64,000 bases of DNA from positions 122,929 to 186,928 of the forward strand of contig JAAFJN010000007.1 in the NCBI GenBank assembly GCA_013298845.1, read 5' to 3'. The notes under the pieces were generated by a model. That model ran no database searches and had not been told where the DNA came from. It saw only the letters and a list, made by a program, of their open reading frames with translations. Each line of letters begins with the position of its first letter. The first letter of the stretch is position 1. Position numbers and translations under genes: made by a program. Origin of the DNA: Chitinophagales bacterium (lineage in GTDB: Bacteria; Bacteroidota; Bacteroidia; Chitinophagales; Saprospiraceae). Shown one piece after another: positions 61,970 to 64,000 of this stretch.

Positions 61970-63460
61970 ATGAAAAAAACGCTCATTCACGGGTTAAGCG
62001 TCGCACTTTTTGGATTGGCACTGGCCAGTTGTGGTGGTAAAAAGGAGAAATCCTCAACTACCGGCTGGAATTACAATGACCAAAAATGGGGCGGCTTTGA
62101 AAAAATTGATTATGAAGGCCAAGCCACCGGTCCCAATCTTGTATTGATTGAAGGTGGTACATTTGCGATGGGTGTCACCGACCAGGACGTCACCTATGAG
62201 TGGAACAACGTTTCACGCCGCGTCACAGTTTCTTCGTTTTACATGGACGAAACTGAAATCTCTAATACCGATTATCGCGAGTACATGTACTGGACTGCGC
62301 GCGTATTTGGTGAAACTTATCCCGAAGTTTGGAAACGGACACTGCCAGATACCTTGGTGTGGCGTGAAGAGCTCACCTTTAACGAGCCTTTGGTGGAAAC
62401 TTACCTCCGCCACCCGGCTTATGATGACTACCCCGTTGTTGGTGTTACCTGGAACCAGGCAGTAGATTACTGCAAATGGCGTACAGACCGCGTTAACGAG
62501 GCTATTCTCATTAAAAAAGGCGTTCTGAACGTAAATCCAGACCAAAAAGATCAGGATAACTTTAATACAGAGGCTTATCTCCTCGGTAAATATCAGGGTA
62601 GTGTTCGTAAAAACCTCCCCGATCTTCGTACCGGTGGTGAGCGCCACGTCCGTCTTGAAGATGGTATCGTGCTTCCAGAATATCGCCTTCCAACGGAGGC
62701 TGAATGGGAATACGCCGCCCTCTCTCTCGTAGGGACACAAGCGGCCTCTAAAGACGAGTTGATCACCGATCGCCGTATCTATGCTTGGGATGGTAATACC
62801 GTGCGTTATCAAAAACGCAATAAGTACCAGGGTAAAATGTTGGCTAACTTCCGTCGTAGTTCAGGTGACTATGGTGGTATGGCTGGTGCACTCAACGATA
62901 AATCATTCACGCCTTCTCCTGTGCGTACCAACTGGCCTAACGACAATGGCTTGTACAACATGGCGGGTAACGTGAACGAATGGACCGCTGACTTGTTCCG
63001 TCCGATGACTTCATCTGACCTTCGTGAGGTGGATAACCAGGAATTGAACCCTTATCGCGGTAACAAGTTCTACACCAATGCCCTCGATCCCGATGGTGTT
63101 GCCCAACTTGACAGCCTTGGTAAAGTGATGAAGCAATTGGTAGATACTACTTCTACTGCTTTGCGCGATAACTATAAGCGCCCCGAAACCTTTAACTACC
63201 TCGACGGTGATAAAGAATCTACGGTAGAATACCGCTACGGTCTTAGCACCCTGATTTCCGACAAAGCGCGCGTTATCAAAGGTGGTTCATGGGCCGATCG
63301 TGCATTCTGGTTGTCACCCGGTACACGTCGTTACCTCGAGGAAGACAAAGCCAGCCGTTCCGTTGGTTTCCGTTGTGCAATGACCCGTACGGGTAGCCCG
63401 GAAGGAAATAACGATAACGCAGGCAACGTTTTCAAAACAAAACGTAAAAAGCGTAAGTAG
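61970..63460 (+). CDS. gldJ: Gliding motility / T9SS lipoprotein GldJ
   Basis: A 496-residue outer-membrane lipoprotein. The lipobox LALASC puts lipid on Cys21. The start TTGWNYNDQKWGGFEKIDYE, then GPNLVLIEGGTFAMG and SSFYMDETEISNTDYREYM, matches GldJ rather than GldK. The body is a formylglycine-generating enzyme-like (SUMF1) fold split by a long insert, with EYRLPTEAEWEYAA, NMAGNVNEWTADLF and the end VIKGGSWADRAFWLSPGTRR, RSVGFRCAMTR. GldJ stabilises GldK and the T9SS gliding ring. Codons shift to CGT, GGT, GAT, typical of high expression. A strong terminator follows. Confidence 0.93.
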   Translation: MKKTLIHGLSVALFGLALASCGGKKEKSSTTGWNYNDQKWGGFEKIDYEGQATGPNLVLIEGGTFAMGVTDQDVTYEWNNVSRRVTVSSFYMDETEISNTDYREYMYWTARVFGETYPEVWKRTLPDTLVWREELTFNEPLVETYLRHPAYDDYPVVGVTWNQAVDYCKWRTDRVNEAILIKKGVLNVNPDQKDQDNFNTEAYLLGKYQGSVRKNLPDLRTGGERHVRLEDGIVLPEYRLPTEAEWEYAALSLVGTQAASKDELITDRRIYAWDGNTVRYQKRNKYQGKMLANFRRSSGDYGGMAGALNDKSFTPSPVRTNWPNDNGLYNMAGNVNEWTADLFRPMTSSDLREVDNQELNPYRGNKFYTNALDPDGVAQLDSLGKVMKQLVDTTSTALRDNYKRPETFNYLDGDKESTVEYRYGLSTLISDKARVIKGGSWADRAFWLSPGTRRYLEEDKASRSVGFRCAMTRTGSPEGNNDNAGNVFKTKRKKRK

Positions 63461-63497
63461 TTCGATTTTACCGAACTTAAATATTGAAATATAAATC

Positions 63498-63538
63498 ATC
63501 CCGAATTTTGGATTTCTCCAAAATTCGGGATTTTTTTT
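63498..63538 (+). terminator. Rho-independent terminator after gldJ
   Basis: ATCCCGAATTTTGGA (63498-63512), loop TTTC, perfect complement (63517-63531), then eight T. A strong 15-bp stem. Confidence 0.92.
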
Positions 63539-63550
63539 AATGCCGAGTTT

Positions 63551-63937
63551 CGAACAAGCCGAACAAGTCGAACATCGAACACCGAACATCGAACACCGAA
63601 TTTAGAACACCGAAGTATCTGCATCATGCTCTACGCGGAGTATTTTAACCCTATTAATTAAACATTACTTCGGAGTTCGACATTCGGTGTTCGGAGTTCG
63701 ACATTTTTTATTTCGAACATCGAAGTATCTGCATAATGCTCTAAGCGGAATATTTTACCCTTATTAATTAAAAATCACTTCGGTGTTTGATATTCTAAAT
63801 TCGACATTTTAAATTCGGTGTTCGGTGTTCGGTGTTCGGTGTTCGGTGTTCGGTGTTCGGTGTTCGGTGTTCGGTGTTCGGCATTTTTTAATTTTTTAAT
63901 GTCGAATATCGAACGCCGAACACCGAACGCCGAAGTA
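63551..63937. repeat. Compound repeat region: CGAACAC heptamers and two 63-bp copies
   Basis: Forward heptamers (CGAACAT/CGAACAC) at 63569-63610 run in phase into a 63-bp unit at 63611-63673. A second copy lies at 63721-63783 (7 mismatches, 110 bp apart). Each starts CGAAGT and ends ACTTCG, an inverted end pair. Reversed heptamers (TTCGGTG, nine perfect units at 63814-63876) follow, and forward ones again at 63903-63930 ending in CGAAGTA. No gene seen between 63461 and 64000 except a possible ATG at 63993 that would start the next gene. Confidence 0.9.
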
Positions 63938-64000
63938 TTGGCTGATGAGACGGCCCAAAATAACTTTCTTAACTGGCCAAAATTCAAAAAAAATGCAAGT

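Overview
The window looks like a chromosome segment of a free-living member of the Bacteroidota, most likely a Saprospiraceae-type organism (Haliscomenobacter/Lewinella-like). The basis is the density of secreted proteins with type IX secretion system (T9SS) C-terminal sorting domains (nine of type A, one of type B), a PorP/SprF-like protein next to a GldJ-type lipoprotein, promoters of the Bacteroidota TAnnTTTG type, A-rich start-codon contexts without clear Shine-Dalgarno sequences, and family choices typical of the phylum (DUF1080, DUF3667, PorT-like barrels, LytS/LytTR pairs). Taxonomy is inferred from gene content only. No rRNA, tRNA, CRISPR array, transposase or prophage was found.

Layout. 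1-3.5 kb: the 5' part of an ALDH7-type aldehyde dehydrogenase, a tandem pair of secreted paralogues and an outer-membrane barrel, all on the minus strand. 3.8-6.5 kb: a TPR histidine kinase and LytTR response regulator overlapping by 4 bp. 6.6-13.5 kb: three large T9SS cargo proteins, one a pappalysin-like metalloprotease. 13.8-18.2 kb: an uncharacterised TPR-like protein, a PlsC-type acyltransferase and an APC permease. 18.4-21.8 kb: a cytochrome c maturation pair, CcmE (CxxxY type) and CcmF. 21.9-32.3 kb: mixed metabolism and regulation (GNAT, LysR, redoxin, a vanadium-haloperoxidase-like lipoprotein without both active-site histidines, an S9B dipeptidyl peptidase, a methyltransferase, a DMT exporter). 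32.4-41.7 kb: a CotH-like T9SS protein and more T9SS cargo, with a second copy of the TPR-like family. 42-43.5 kb: BlaI plus M56/TonB signalling pair. 43.6-50.3 kb: YqeY, then a three-gene operon built around a 1493-residue fibre-like protein with a Peptidase S74 self-cleaving C-terminus. 50.5-55.6 kb: OmpA lipoprotein, SbcC and an Rpn-like remnant. 55.6-60.7 kb: DUF1080 protein, PanC, a CorC/HlyC-type protein, a DUF3667 protein and a PfkB sugar kinase. 60.8-63.5 kb: PorP/SprF-like protein and GldJ.

How it fits together. Much of the window serves the cell envelope: T9SS machinery components (GldJ, PorP/SprF) at one end, and many cargo proteins for that export route through the rest. The fibre operon (small T9SS protein, S74 fibre, type B T9SS protein) looks like a surface-adhesion module and is the most plausible multi-gene system here that has not been described as a unit.

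Intergenic DNA is unusually structured. Convergent gene pairs end inside inverted arrays of short tandem repeats, mostly 7-bp, of unrelated sequence at different loci. A dispersed imperfect palindrome starting near TACTGAGCG and ending GTCGAAGTA sits upstream of several genes. Three identical 20-bp palindromes precede the redoxin gene. Four genes have a TAnnTTTG-type box exactly 4 nt before the ATG, which suggests leaderless mRNAs. An isolated promoter and terminator pair at 30.45-30.60 kb may encode a roughly 115-nt small RNA, and a 46-codon ORF at 24.6 kb looks like a real small gene.
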